Assembly: GCF_044068515.1 (NCBI RefSeq)
Contig: NZ_JBIPKI010000005.1
Coordinates: 21,443-85,442 of the forward strand
DNA from: Desulfurivibrio sp044068515
Lineage (GTDB): Bacteria; Desulfobacterota; Desulfobulbia; Desulfobulbales; Desulfurivibrionaceae
Length of the DNA stretch: 64,000 nucleotides
Reading direction: 5' to 3'
This document shows, in pieces, positions 16,619-25,425 of this stretch. Under the pieces are notes generated by a model. The model was not told the DNA's origin. It saw nothing but the letters and a program-made list of their open reading frames with translations, and did not search any database. The translations under genes and the position numbers were made by a program. Position 1 is the first letter of the stretch; each line of letters begins with the position of its first letter.

Positions 16619-17939
16619 AGCGGGAAAAGACTTCCAGGCCCTTGAGCAGCGTCAGGGCGGTCTGCAGCTGGCGGTCGCGGGCAAGCTCTTCCCGCAACTC
16701 GTTGTTCTTTTCCCCAACGCCGTCCGGCGCCTCTTTACCGGCGTCGTTGTCAATGTGCTGGCGCAGATCCCGCTCCCTGATCACCATATGGGGCGGGCGG
16801 TCGTTTTCGGCCGGCCCGGGCAGAGCGATTTCTTCGTTATGCACCTCGACATCGGGGGCGATGCCTTTGGCCTGGATGGAAACCCCGCTGGGCGTGTAGT
16901 AGCGGGCCGTGGTCAACCGCAGACCGGCTCCGTCGTTGAGCGGGATGATGGTCTGGACCGAGCCCTTGCCGAAGGTCGGGGCGCCGATGATCAGGGCCCG
17001 CTTGTGATCCTGCAGGGCTCCGGCCACGATTTCCGAGGCGCTGGCGCTGCCCTCGTTGACCAAGACCACGATGGGAAAGTGGTAATCGGTGCCGTTGTTG
17101 TGGCGGGCCTCGAATACCAGGTTCTGTTCCCGGATCCGGCCCTTGGTGGAAACGATTATCCCCTGGTCGAGAAATACGTCGGTCAGTTGCACCGCCTGGT
17201 CCAGGAGGCCGCCGGGGTTGTTGCGCAGATCGAGGATCAGGCCCTTGATCTCCCCTTCCTTCTGCAGTTCGGTGATGGCGGCGCGAAAATCCCGGGTGGT
17301 TTTGGCCTGGAAGTTGCTGATCCGGACATGGGCAAAACCCGGCTCCAATTGCCGGGCCTTGACGCTGTGGATCGGGATGACATCACGGATAATGGCGATG
17401 TCCCGAAATTCCGACCAGCCTTCGCGATGGATGGAAACGGTGACTTCGGTGCCCTTGGGGCCCCGCAGTTTTTTGACCGCGTCCATCAGGGAGATATCCT
17501 TGGTGGACTCGCCGTCGATCCGGATAATCCGGTCTCCCGCCCGCAGGCCCTGCTTGAAGGCCGGAGTCCCTTCGATGGGGGAAACCACGGTCAGCATGCC
17601 GTCCCGGATCGAGATTTCAATGCCGATGCCGGTGAAGGTGCCCTTGGTCTCCATCTGGAGTTCCTTGAAATCGTCCGCCCGCAGAAAGGAAGAATGGGGA
17701 TCCAGGGAGTTGAGCATCCCGCGAATCGCCCCCAGGATGGCTTCCTCGGCGTCGACCTCCTCCACGTAGTTCTGCTGAATGATATGCAGAACGTTGGCAA
17801 AGGTTTCCAGATGGCGGTAGGTTTCCTCGGACTTGGCGGCCCGGCTGTCCGGCAACTGCCAGGCCACCAGGGTGAGGACGAAAATTACGCCGAGAAAGGG
17901 CAGGGTAAGTCTGGTCAACAGCTTGGAGGGATTTTTCAT
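16617..17939 (-). CDS. S41 family carboxyl-terminal processing protease
   Basis: From ATG 17939 the product has 440 residues. It starts with a signal/anchor helix (LTLPFLGVIFVLTLVAW), so it acts in the periplasm. A PDZ domain (GIGIEISIRDGMLTVVSP, GLRAGDRIIRIDG) spans roughly residues 85-175. The S41 domain follows with LILDLRNNPGGLLDQAV, the Ser in NEGSASASEIVAGAL, and the general-base Lys in FGKGSVQTI. A longer start (18017) would put a hydrophilic stretch before the signal. It is the last gene of ftsE-ftsX-envC-ctpA, a common arrangement that links it to envelope and septum processing. Confidence 0.93.
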   Translation of the reverse strand: MKNPSKLLTRLTLPFLGVIFVLTLVAWQLPDSRAAKSEETYRHLETFANVLHIIQQNYVEEVDAEEAILGAIRGMLNSLDPHSSFLRADDFKELQMETKGTFTGIGIEISIRDGMLTVVSPIEGTPAFKQGLRAGDRIIRIDGESTKDISLMDAVKKLRGPKGTEVTVSIHREGWSEFRDIAIIRDVIPIHSVKARQLEPGFAHVRISNFQAKTTRDFRAAITELQKEGEIKGLILDLRNNPGGLLDQAVQLTDVFLDQGIIVSTKGRIREQNLVFEARHNNGTDYHFPIVVLVNEGSASASEIVAGALQDHKRALIIGAPTFGKGSVQTIIPLNDGAGLRLTTARYYTPSGVSIQAKGIAPDVEVHNEEIALPGPAENDRPPHMVIRERDLRQHIDNDAGKEAPDGVGEKNNELREELARDRQLQTALTLLKGLEVFSR

Positions 17940-18021
17940 GAAAAAGTCTCGAGAGCAGAATGAGGTAAAAAGGTTGAAGACATTAATAATTATAGCACGT
18001 TCAGGCCGAATGGACAATTAA

Positions 18022-19266
18022 TTATAAGTCAAACCAGGGGAGAGGGTCGACGGCTTCGACCCCGCGGCGGATCTCCAGGTAGAGCTGGCCCGCTGTTCCC
18101 TCCGGGTCCAAGCCGGCCAGCCCGATAAATTCTCCGCTTTGCACCCGGTCTCCAACCGCCACCGCGATTTCCGCCAAGCGGGCAATCAGGCTGAAATAGC
18201 GCTCGCCGTGATCGATAATGATCAGGCCGCTGTAGCCTTCCATAACCCCGGCGTAGACCACGCTGCCGGCGAAAAAGGCTTGTACTTCGGCGCCGGGCTC
18301 GGTTTTGACGGTGATGCCCCGACTTTGTTCGCTGGAGCCGAAGCGGCCGGTTACGGCCTGGCCGAAACCGGTGATGATGGTCCCGGCAGCGGGCAGGGCG
18401 AGCCGGCCCCGCTGGGCGGTGAAGCTGCCGGATCCGCCGGGGTTCTGCCTTTGCCCGGTGCTTTGGGCGGCCAGGGCGGCGGTCACCCGCTGGGAGGCGG
18501 CTTCAATTTCCCGCAGGGCCTGCTGGTACATCTGTTTCTCAGTCCGCACCCGATTGAGAAAGGCGGCTCGCTCCTCGCGGCTGGCCGCCAGGCGCAGCTC
18601 CTGGGCCTGGGCCGCGTCTTGGGCCGCCAGCAGTTCGGCCTCTTCGGATTCCAGGGTCAGGCGCGCTTCCTCGAGTTGCCGGATTTGCTCCCGGTAGCGG
18701 CTGATGGTTTGCCGGTCGTGGTCGAGGACGGCTTGCAGGCTATCCTGCAATTCGAGCAGATCCGGCAGGCTGTCGGCGGTGAAGAGGATATTGAGCAGGC
18801 CGACGGAACCCATCTGGTGGGTGGCCGCCAGCCGCCGGCGGAGATGATCCCTGGCCTGGTTGCGGATCTCCAGGACTCGGTCCAGCTCCTCCTGTTTGAC
18901 CGCCAGCTGCTGCTGTTTATGTTCCAGGTGGAGTTGCATGGCGTCCAGCAGTTGGCGCTGGCCGGCGACCTCCAGGTCGAGCCGGGCCAGCTCGGTCAAC
19001 AGGCTTTCTTCCCGCCGGCTGACGGTGCCGATCAGGCTTTCCTGTTCACTGATCCCGCGGCGCAGTTGTTCGATTTGCTGTTCCAGTTCGCTGGCGGCGG
19101 TTTCAGCCCGGGCAGGGCCGGGGCCCGGGAGCAGGAGCCCGGCCAGCAGAGAGAGCAGCAGCAGCGGCAAGGACAGGCCAACCACCCGGGACCGGATTCC
19201 CCCCCCCTTGGACCGAGCGGATTCGGGAGCGGAGAGCATTTGATCTGGGCGCCGGCCGGGGTTCAT
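18022..19266 (-). CDS. envC: EnvC-like murein hydrolase activator
   Basis: This 414-residue periplasmic protein has a hydrophobic signal (VVGLSLPLLLLSLLAGLLL), a long coiled coil (about residues 55-270, many Glu/Gln/Leu heptads), and a C-terminal LytM/M23 domain (about 295-414). The zinc ligands of active M23 peptidases are missing: the H-x(3)-D site reads SRGITVK and the final HxH reads SLIAR with LYLEIRR. This matches EnvC, which lacks peptidase activity and activates amidases under FtsEX control. It lies one base after ftsX. The start may be a few codons inside the assigned ATG. Confidence 0.92.
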   Translation of the reverse strand: MNPGRRPDQMLSAPESARSKGGGIRSRVVGLSLPLLLLSLLAGLLLPGPGPARAETAASELEQQIEQLRRGISEQESLIGTVSRREESLLTELARLDLEVAGQRQLLDAMQLHLEHKQQQLAVKQEELDRVLEIRNQARDHLRRRLAATHQMGSVGLLNILFTADSLPDLLELQDSLQAVLDHDRQTISRYREQIRQLEEARLTLESEEAELLAAQDAAQAQELRLAASREERAAFLNRVRTEKQMYQQALREIEAASQRVTAALAAQSTGQRQNPGGSGSFTAQRGRLALPAAGTIITGFGQAVTGRFGSSEQSRGITVKTEPGAEVQAFFAGSVVYAGVMEGYSGLIIIDHGERYFSLIARLAEIAVAVGDRVQSGEFIGLAGLDPEGTAGQLYLEIRRGVEAVDPLPWFDL

Positions 19267-19267
19267 C

Positions 19268-20248
19268 TCAGATCCGCAACGACTTGTTGATGACCACCAG
19301 GCTGCTGGCGGTGCAGAGGAAAGTCCCGGCGCCGATGATCAGCAGCAGCAGGGGCCAGGACAGAAACTCCAAGGTGAAAAGGCCCAGCATCCCGGTGCCG
19401 CCGAACTGGCCGGCGGCCCAGTGAAAGAGGAGCATCAGGGCGCCCAAACCCAGGGCCGAGCCCAGGCCGCCCTGGAGCAGGCCCTCGGCCAGGAAGGGCG
19501 TGCGGATGAAGCTTTGGTCAGCCCCCAGCAAGCGCATTATTTCCAGCTCTTCGCGCCGGGCCGCCACGGTCAGGCGGATGGTGTGGGAAATGACGAAGAT
19601 CAGATTTAGGGTCAGCAGAGTGGCGCTGAACAGCACCACCACCCGCAGCAAATGGTTGAAGTTGTTGAAGCGCTGCAGCCATTCCCGGCCGTACTGCACC
19701 CGAACCGCGTCGGGCAGGGTGGTCAGGTAGGCGGCCAGCTGCTCGAGATCGCCCAGGCCCAGCAGGCCGGGTTGGGGAATCACTTCGATGGCCGGCGGCA
19801 GGACGTCCGGGCCGAGGTCGTCGAGGATGTCGCGTTCTTCGCCGAGCCGGGCGGCAAAGCGCTCGAAACTCTGCTGGCGGGAAACGAAGCGGACCGAAGC
19901 GATGGCCCCGAACTGGCGGATCCGTTCCTCGATCCGGGGTTGCAGCGCGGGATTGATCTCCTCGGCCAGGTAGACCGTCAAGCGGAGCTCTTCGCCCAGG
20001 CGGGCTCCGGCGGCGATGGTGTTGAGATGGATCAGGAGAAAGAAGGCGAAAATCAGCACCGAAAGCATGACGGTCAACAAGGTCATGAGTTGGGTGGTCC
20101 AGGTGCGGGCCAGGTTGCGGCCGGTTTGGCGCAGGATTCCGGCCAGGAAAGAGGAGAAGCCCACCTGGTCCTTTTTCTTCATCCGCCGGGCGGGATTCTT
20201 GGCGAGTTTTCTTTTGGGCGCCCGGGAGGAACCGGTCCGGCTGTTCAT
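19268..20248 (-). CDS. ftsX: Cell division protein FtsX
   Basis: FtsX is the membrane half of the FtsEX ABC complex that transmits ATPase cycles to periplasmic hydrolase activators. The 326 residues have a basic cytosolic N-terminus and helix 1 at ~53-75 (LMTLLTVMLSVLIFAFFLLI). A periplasmic loop (LRLTVYLAEEINPAL to QPGLLG) follows. Three C-terminal helices include VVVLFSATLLTLNLIFVIS and PLLLLIIGAGTFLC. The REELEIMRLLGADQSFIR motif before helix 3 is the family coupling region. Its start overlaps the ftsE stop by four bases. Confidence 0.94.
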   Translation of the reverse strand: MNSRTGSSRAPKRKLAKNPARRMKKKDQVGFSSFLAGILRQTGRNLARTWTTQLMTLLTVMLSVLIFAFFLLIHLNTIAAGARLGEELRLTVYLAEEINPALQPRIEERIRQFGAIASVRFVSRQQSFERFAARLGEERDILDDLGPDVLPPAIEVIPQPGLLGLGDLEQLAAYLTTLPDAVRVQYGREWLQRFNNFNHLLRVVVLFSATLLTLNLIFVISHTIRLTVAARREELEIMRLLGADQSFIRTPFLAEGLLQGGLGSALGLGALMLLFHWAAGQFGGTGMLGLFTLEFLSWPLLLLIIGAGTFLCTASSLVVINKSLRI

Positions 20249-20943
20249 CTCGCACCTACAGTCGCGACCAGCCGGCCCCGATCCAGGTGGAGGACCCGGT
20301 GGCCGTCGGCGCGATAGAGTCTTTCGTCGTGGGTGGCGGCGATTACCGTCCCGCCGGCCGCCGCCAGTTCGCCAAACAGGGCCAGGACCAGGGCCGCGGA
20401 CTCTTCATCCAGGTTGCCGGTGGGCTCATCGGCCAGCAGCAGGGCAGGTGAATTGGCCGCCGCCCGGGCGATGGCCACCCGTTGCTGTTCACCCCGGGAA
20501 AGCTCGCTTACCGGACGTTCCAGCTTGTCCGCCAGATCCAGTTTGGCCAGCAGTTCCTCGACCCGGCGGCGGATTTTTCTTTCCGGCCGGTAGTCGATCT
20601 CCATGGCCAGGGCCACGTTGCGCAAAACGCTGAGTTGGGGCAGAAGCCGGAAATCCTGGTAGGCGACGCCGATCCGCCGGCGCAGGCGCTGGAGTTGGGC
20701 GGCGCCGAGCCGGGCGATATCGCGGCCTCCGATGATCACCATGCCGGCATCGGGTATTTCCTGGCGGCAGATAAGCTTGAGCAGGGTGCTTTTACCCGCC
20801 CCGCTGTTGCCGGTGACAAAGAGAATCTCCCCCCGGGCCGCGGCCAGGGAAACTTCCTGGACCGCCTCCACGTCGGGGGGGTAAATCTTCCCCAGCTTGA
20901 TGCACTCAACCATGGTGGCGGTGGGCGGGGCTAAGTTTGCCAT
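20245..20943 (-). CDS. ftsE: Cell division ATP-binding protein FtsE
   Basis: This 232-residue ABC ATPase has Walker A VTGNSGAGKSTLLKLI near residue 42, a Q-loop YQDFRLLPQLSVLRNVAL, signature SELSRGEQQRVAIARA, Walker B ALLLADEPTGNLDEE and H-loop AATHDERLY. It drives conformational change in FtsX during constriction. It is the first gene of the ftsE-ftsX-envC-ctpA run and overlaps ftsX by four bases. The short C-terminus is typical. The 558-nt region upstream should hold the operon promoter. Confidence 0.95.
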   Translation of the reverse strand: MANLAPPTATMVECIKLGKIYPPDVEAVQEVSLAAARGEILFVTGNSGAGKSTLLKLICRQEIPDAGMVIIGGRDIARLGAAQLQRLRRRIGVAYQDFRLLPQLSVLRNVALAMEIDYRPERKIRRRVEELLAKLDLADKLERPVSELSRGEQQRVAIARAAANSPALLLADEPTGNLDEESAALVLALFGELAAAGGTVIAATHDERLYRADGHRVLHLDRGRLVATVGAR

Positions 20944-21501
20944 GAGTACTTTAACGATCCTGGTGTCCCTTCTGGTTAATCGCGTCCGCCACTTGTCGGC
21001 CCTCGCAGCCCCTCGCGGCGTTGCGCAAAACTCGCCATAACCCTGCTATGCCTTCGTTTTGCGCGCCTTGCGAGGAACCACGATGCCCCAACAATTGACG
21101 GACGCGATTAACCAGAAGGGACACTTGCTGGTTCGGCGACGGGCGATCAGGTTCGGCAACCTGGGCCAACAATAAACCAGTCGCGAAAAAAATAACACTT
21201 TTTTCGCCGATATTCCGCTGATATTCGATAGATATGCCGTTTCCGGCCGGCACCGGCGCCGGCCGGGCAAATCTTTAAGTTGCCGGAAGAACAGGGATCT
21301 TGAGTGTTTGGGCCGGCCGACCCGGGATAATGGAGCGGGAAGCGGTCAGGCGGAGAGCTTTAAATGTCCCCAGGGGCTTGATTCGGCAGGAGTTTGCCGG
21401 CTCTCCGCCGGCATTGGCCGGGAAAGCCGGTGCCAACCAGGTTATCCGGCGATCAGCCGGGGCTGGGCGTCCTGTTGTAGGAATGGAATCCGGCCGGGAG
21501 T
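20944..21501. other. Long intergenic region with two inverted repeats
   Basis: 558 nt between the cooC-like stop and the ftsE start. It contains the large palindrome listed separately (20964-21123) and a second inverted repeat, GGCGGAGAGC (21349-21358) with GCTCTCCGCC (21400-21409). Open frames here lack ribosome sites and recognisable products. The ftsE promoter must lie close to 20944-20964 or beyond the palindrome. Confidence 0.5.
20964..21123. repeat. 160-nt palindromic element with perfect 24-bp arms
   Basis: The terminal arm TGTCCCTTCTGGTTAATCGC continues to 20987 and is perfectly complementary to 21100-21123. Inside, further paired blocks appear: CCTCGC with GCGAGG, GCGCAAAAC with GTTTTGCGC, and CATA with TATG near the apex around 21035-21050. 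The whole can fold as one long imperfect hairpin. There is no transposase frame inside. Its sequence differs from the GATCAG/CTGCTT hairpin family. Confidence 0.8.
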
Positions 21502-22260
21502 TCAGGGCAGAATGCGGTCAAAAACGGCAAAGGCCGCGGCCAGGGCGGGCTCGCCTCCATCCAGGTCCAGATAGGAGCGCCCGGCTAGTTCGTGGGCGGC
21601 AAGGGTGGCGCTTTGGGGCAACAGGCCGCCCAACTCCAGGCCGCTGCGGCTGGTGGCTTCGGCGATCTTGTTTTGCAGAGCCGGTTCGGGGTCGGCCGGG
21701 GCCCGATTGATCAGCAGGCATTTCTTGCCCGGCTGAATTCCCAGGGGTTCGGTCAGGGCGGCGATCCTCTCGGCGGTCATGATGCCCCGGGCCGAAGGAT
21801 CGGAAACCACCAGCAGCAGGTCGATGACCCGCAGGTTCATCCGGCTCAGGTGCTCCATGCCCGCCTCGTTGTCCACCAGGATGTAGCGGTAATTGCCGGC
21901 CAGATGGTCCATGGTCATGGCCAGGAACTGGTTGGCCGAACAGTAGCAGCCCGGCCCGTCGGGTTGGCCCATGGTCAGCAGGTCGAACCCCCGGGCTTCC
22001 ACCAGGGCCTGGTGGACCTTCATCTCCATGTACTGGTCGCGGGTGATGTGGGGAGGCAACTCGCCCTTCATTTCCTTGCGGATCTGGCCGATGGTCAGTT
22101 GGACCGGCAGGGCCAGCAATTCGTTGAGGTTGGCGTTGGCGTCGGCGTCCACCGCCAGGACCGGGGTCTTCTGCGCGGCCAAGAGGTAATTGAGGAGCAA
22201 GGCGGTGATCGTGGTCTTGCCGACCCCGCCCTTGCCCGCCATGGCGATAATTTTAGGCAT
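21502..22260 (-). CDS. cooC: CooC-like nickel/CODH maturation ATPase
   Basis: This 252-residue MinD-superfamily P-loop ATPase has a deviant Walker A MAGKGGVGKTT at residues 7-17 and switch VDADANANL. The C-x-C motif of CooC proteins is at C105/C107 (GPGCYCSANQ); in characterised CooC this motif binds metal at the dimer interface. Other blocks are YILVDNEAGMEHLSR (Walker B region) and LLINRAPAD. CooC inserts nickel into carbon monoxide dehydrogenase, and close relatives serve acetyl-CoA synthase. No CODH/ACS gene is in the window, so the client is unknown. It is divergent from ileS. Confidence 0.85.
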   Translation of the reverse strand: MPKIIAMAGKGGVGKTTITALLLNYLLAAQKTPVLAVDADANANLNELLALPVQLTIGQIRKEMKGELPPHITRDQYMEMKVHQALVEARGFDLLTMGQPDGPGCYCSANQFLAMTMDHLAGNYRYILVDNEAGMEHLSRMNLRVIDLLLVVSDPSARGIMTAERIAALTEPLGIQPGKKCLLINRAPADPEPALQNKIAEATSRSGLELGGLLPQSATLAAHELAGRSYLDLDGGEPALAAAFAVFDRILP

Positions 22261-22587
22261 TGCTTTTTTCTCCGTACGTTCAAATGATCCCGCTGGCCGG
22301 CGCCTTGCGCTGGGGCCGGCTTGCTTCTTTACCTTGCAAACTGGAGGCGAACTGGTATTTTATCCGATTTTGCCCGGCGGATCATGGTTATTTTGTCCGT
22401 CGGCTTTGGAGACCGGCGCAAACCAGGGGAATGCAGACAGTTTTTCCGGTTGCGAAATCCGGGCTTGCCCGCTGCGCTACCGGCTCTGCCAGGGCCCCAA
22501 ACACTCCATGCCCGAATATTTGAGTTCGTTGTCCGCCGACCCGGACGGCGCAACCTGCAAGTGAAAGCCTAACCGGAGTTTGCTGAT
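22261..22587. other. Divergent promoter region of cooC-like gene and ileS
   Basis: 327 nt between divergent genes. I looked for a T-box leader before ileS (antiterminator bulge with UGGN pairing) and did not find one. No long hairpin or repeat is visible. Short open frames run through it without ribosome sites. Both promoters should be here, but none is clear enough to mark. Confidence 0.4.
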
Positions 22588-25425
22588 ATGGATTACCGCT
22601 CCACCCTCAACCTGCCCCAGACCGACTTTCCGATGAAGGCCAACCTCGCCCAGCGGGAACCGGAACTGCTGCAAAAATGGCAAGAGCAAGATCTCTACGG
22701 GGCGCTGGAGCGGGCCGGGGTCGGCCGGCCAGTTTACATTCTCCATGACGGCCCTCCCTATGCCAACGGCCACCTCCACATGGGCCACGCCCTCAACAAG
22801 ATTCTCAAGGATATCATCCTCAAGTCCAAGCGGATGGCCGGCTTCAACTGCCCATACGTGCCGGGCTGGGATTGCCACGGCTTGCCCATCGAGTTGAATG
22901 TCGACAAGGAAATGGGCGAGCAAAAGGCCGCGGTGGGCAAGCTGGCCTTCCGCGAGGCCTGCCGCCGTTATGCCGCTGAATGGGTGGCCGTGCAGCGGGA
23001 GGAGTTCCAGCGGCTCGGGGTTCTGGGAGACTGGGGCAACCCTTATCTGACCATCGATTACCGGTATGAAGCGGCCATCGCCCGCGAATTCAACAGCTTT
23101 CTTCTGGGGGGGCTGGTCAGCCGCAGCCGCAAACCCGTCCACTGGTGCGCCTCCTGCAATACCGCCCTGGCCGAGGCGGAGGTCGAATATGCCGACCATG
23201 CCTCGCCTTCGATCTACGTCAAATTCCCCCTGACTGAGGCGGCGGCGACTGCCTTGGGGAGTCTTTATCCGGTCCTGAGCGGGCTGGCCGACGGTTCTCT
23301 GCCGGCTGCGGTAGTCATTTGGACCACGACTCCCTGGACCCTGCCAGCCAACGTGGCGGTGGCCCTGCATCCCGATCTGGAGTACGCCGCCGTTGAGCTT
23401 GACGGGGAAGTTCTGATCATGGCCGCCGAACTGGTGGAACAGGTTGCGGCCGCATGCGGCCTGAGCGGCCAGCGTCAGCTGGCGCGCTTCCCGGCTTCGG
23501 ACCTGTTGGGGCAAAGTTGCCGTCATCCCTTCCTGGAGCGGGAGTCCCTGATCATCGCCGCCGATTACGTGACCCTGGAAACCGGCAGCGGCTGCGTCCA
23601 TACCGCCCCCGGGCACGGCCGGGAGGATTATCTCAGCGGCCTCAAGTACAACCTGCCGGTACTCTCGCCGGTGGACGACCGCGGCCATTTCACCGCCGAA
23701 GCCGGACCTTACGCGGGGATGTTCATTTTGCAGGGCAACAAGCGGATCATCGCCGACCTGCGCCAGAGCGGGGCCCTTTTGGGGGAGAAAAAACTGACCC
23801 ACAGTTATCCCCATTGCTGGCGCTGCAAGAAGCCGGTGATGTTCCGGGCCACCGAGCAGTGGTTTATCGGGATGGATATCCCGGCCCAAATCGGCGGCGA
23901 GAACACCACCCTGCGGGAAAAAGCCCTGGATGCCATCGACGGGGTGGATTGGATTCCCCGCTGGGGCCGGGAGCGGATTCACGGCATGGTGGCCGGCCGG
24001 CCCGATTGGTGCCTTTCCCGCCAGCGGGCCTGGGGCGTGCCGATCACCGCGGTCTGGTGCCGGGATTGCGGCCGGATTCTCAACGACGCCAAAATCGCCG
24101 CCCGGATCACCGCAATCTTTATCGAGGAAGGGGCCGATGCCTGGTTCAGCCGTGATCTCAGCGATTTTATCGGACCCGAAGCCCGTTGCCGCTGCGGTTC
24201 GACCGAGCTGGTCAAGGAAGAGGACATCCTCGATGTCTGGTTCGACTCCGGGGTCAGCTATGCCGCGGTGCTGGAGGAAAGCCCCCCATTGCGCAACCCG
24301 GCCGACCTTTACCTCGAAGGCAGCGATCAGCACCGGGGCTGGTTTCAGAGCGCCCTGCTGGCGGCGGTGGGCACCAGGGGGGAGGCCCCCTACCGGGCGG
24401 TGCTGACCCACGGCTTCGTGGTGGATGGCAAGGGCAAGAAAATGTCCAAGAGCGTGGGCAATGTCATCGCTCCCGATGAAATCATCAAGCGCCACGGGGC
24501 CGAAATTCTGCGGCTCTGGGCGGCTTCCGAGGATTATCGCGACGACATCCGGATCTCGGACAATATTCTCAAGCAACTGGCCGATGCCTATCGCAAGATC
24601 CGCAACACCGTCCGCTTTTTGCTGGGCAACCTCCACGACTTTGATCCCACCGCCCCCCGGGCGCTGGCCGAAGCGGAAATGGACGAGTTGGATCGCTGGA
24701 TTCTCGCCCGCTTTGAACAGCTCAAGGAGCGGACCCTGGTCGGTTACGAAAAATTCGAGTTCCACCAGGTTTATCACGGGCTCTACAACTTCTGCACCGT
24801 TAGCCTGAGCGCCCTGTATCTCGATATCGTCAAGGACCGGCTCTACACCATGCCGGCGGATCATCCCCAGCGCCGGGCCGCCCAGGCGGTCATGCATGAA
24901 ATCTGCGCCGGCCTGCTGCGCCTGATGGCGCCGGTACTCTCCTTTCTGGCCGCCGAGGCCTGGGATTATCTGCCCGCCGATCCCGAACGGGAGCCCGAGG
25001 TTTTCCTGGCCCGGTTCCCGCCGGCCCGGCCGGAACGGCTGGCCGACCAGGAGCTGCTGGCCAAATGGGAGCGGATTCTGCTGGTTCGTTCCGAGTTGAC
25101 CCGGGCTCTGGAGATCGCCCGCCGCGACAAGGTGATCGGCCACTCCCTCGATGCCGAGGTGGTGATAGCCGCCGGTGGTGAATGGGGTCAGTTCATCGCC
25201 GCCAACTGGGAAACCCTGCAGACGGTTACCATCGTTTCAGCCATGCGGCTGGCCGCTGAAGCGGCGGAAGCCGCCTATGAAGGCGAGGAGATCGCCGGCC
25301 TGCGGGTTCTGGTCCGGCCGGCCGCCGGCGAGAAATGTCAGCGTTGCTGGATGCGGGCGGAAAGCGTCGGCAACGACCGGGAACATCCCGGGATCTGCCA
25401 CCGCTGCCGCGAGGCGATTCGATGA
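22588..25425 (+). CDS. ileS: Isoleucyl-tRNA synthetase
   Basis: This 945-residue class I synthetase charges tRNA-Ile. The HIGH box is PYANGHLHMGHALNK near residue 57 and the KMSKS box is GKGKKMSKSVGN near residue 613. The CP1 editing domain carries WTTTPWTLPANVAVAL and the GHGREDY segment. DVWFDSGVSYAAV follows, then the anticodon-binding domain. The C-terminal zinc finger is CQRCWMRAESVG with ICHRCREAI, typical of the bacterial type. The start at ATG 22588 gives the common YRSTLNLPQTDFPMKANLA beginning. The stop overlaps lspA by four bases. Confidence 0.97.
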   Translation: MDYRSTLNLPQTDFPMKANLAQREPELLQKWQEQDLYGALERAGVGRPVYILHDGPPYANGHLHMGHALNKILKDIILKSKRMAGFNCPYVPGWDCHGLPIELNVDKEMGEQKAAVGKLAFREACRRYAAEWVAVQREEFQRLGVLGDWGNPYLTIDYRYEAAIAREFNSFLLGGLVSRSRKPVHWCASCNTALAEAEVEYADHASPSIYVKFPLTEAAATALGSLYPVLSGLADGSLPAAVVIWTTTPWTLPANVAVALHPDLEYAAVELDGEVLIMAAELVEQVAAACGLSGQRQLARFPASDLLGQSCRHPFLERESLIIAADYVTLETGSGCVHTAPGHGREDYLSGLKYNLPVLSPVDDRGHFTAEAGPYAGMFILQGNKRIIADLRQSGALLGEKKLTHSYPHCWRCKKPVMFRATEQWFIGMDIPAQIGGENTTLREKALDAIDGVDWIPRWGRERIHGMVAGRPDWCLSRQRAWGVPITAVWCRDCGRILNDAKIAARITAIFIEEGADAWFSRDLSDFIGPEARCRCGSTELVKEEDILDVWFDSGVSYAAVLEESPPLRNPADLYLEGSDQHRGWFQSALLAAVGTRGEAPYRAVLTHGFVVDGKGKKMSKSVGNVIAPDEIIKRHGAEILRLWAASEDYRDDIRISDNILKQLADAYRKIRNTVRFLLGNLHDFDPTAPRALAEAEMDELDRWILARFEQLKERTLVGYEKFEFHQVYHGLYNFCTVSLSALYLDIVKDRLYTMPADHPQRRAAQAVMHEICAGLLRLMAPVLSFLAAEAWDYLPADPEREPEVFLARFPPARPERLADQELLAKWERILLVRSELTRALEIARRDKVIGHSLDAEVVIAAGGEWGQFIAANWETLQTVTIVSAMRLAAEAAEAAYEGEEIAGLRVLVRPAAGEKCQRCWMRAESVGNDREHPGICHRCREAIR

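Noticed and set aside
21300..21710. 136-residue frame upstream of and overlapping the cooC-like gene
   Set aside because: It overlaps a firmly identified gene on the other strand and has Arg/Gly/Pro-rich noise composition.
22261..22587. T-box leader upstream of ileS
   Set aside because: No specifier or antiterminator signature was seen.
22477..25143. 888-residue open frame on the minus strand opposite ileS
   Set aside because: Antisense shadow; composition is Gly/Gln/Pro-rich with no family pattern, and ileS is certain on the plus strand.
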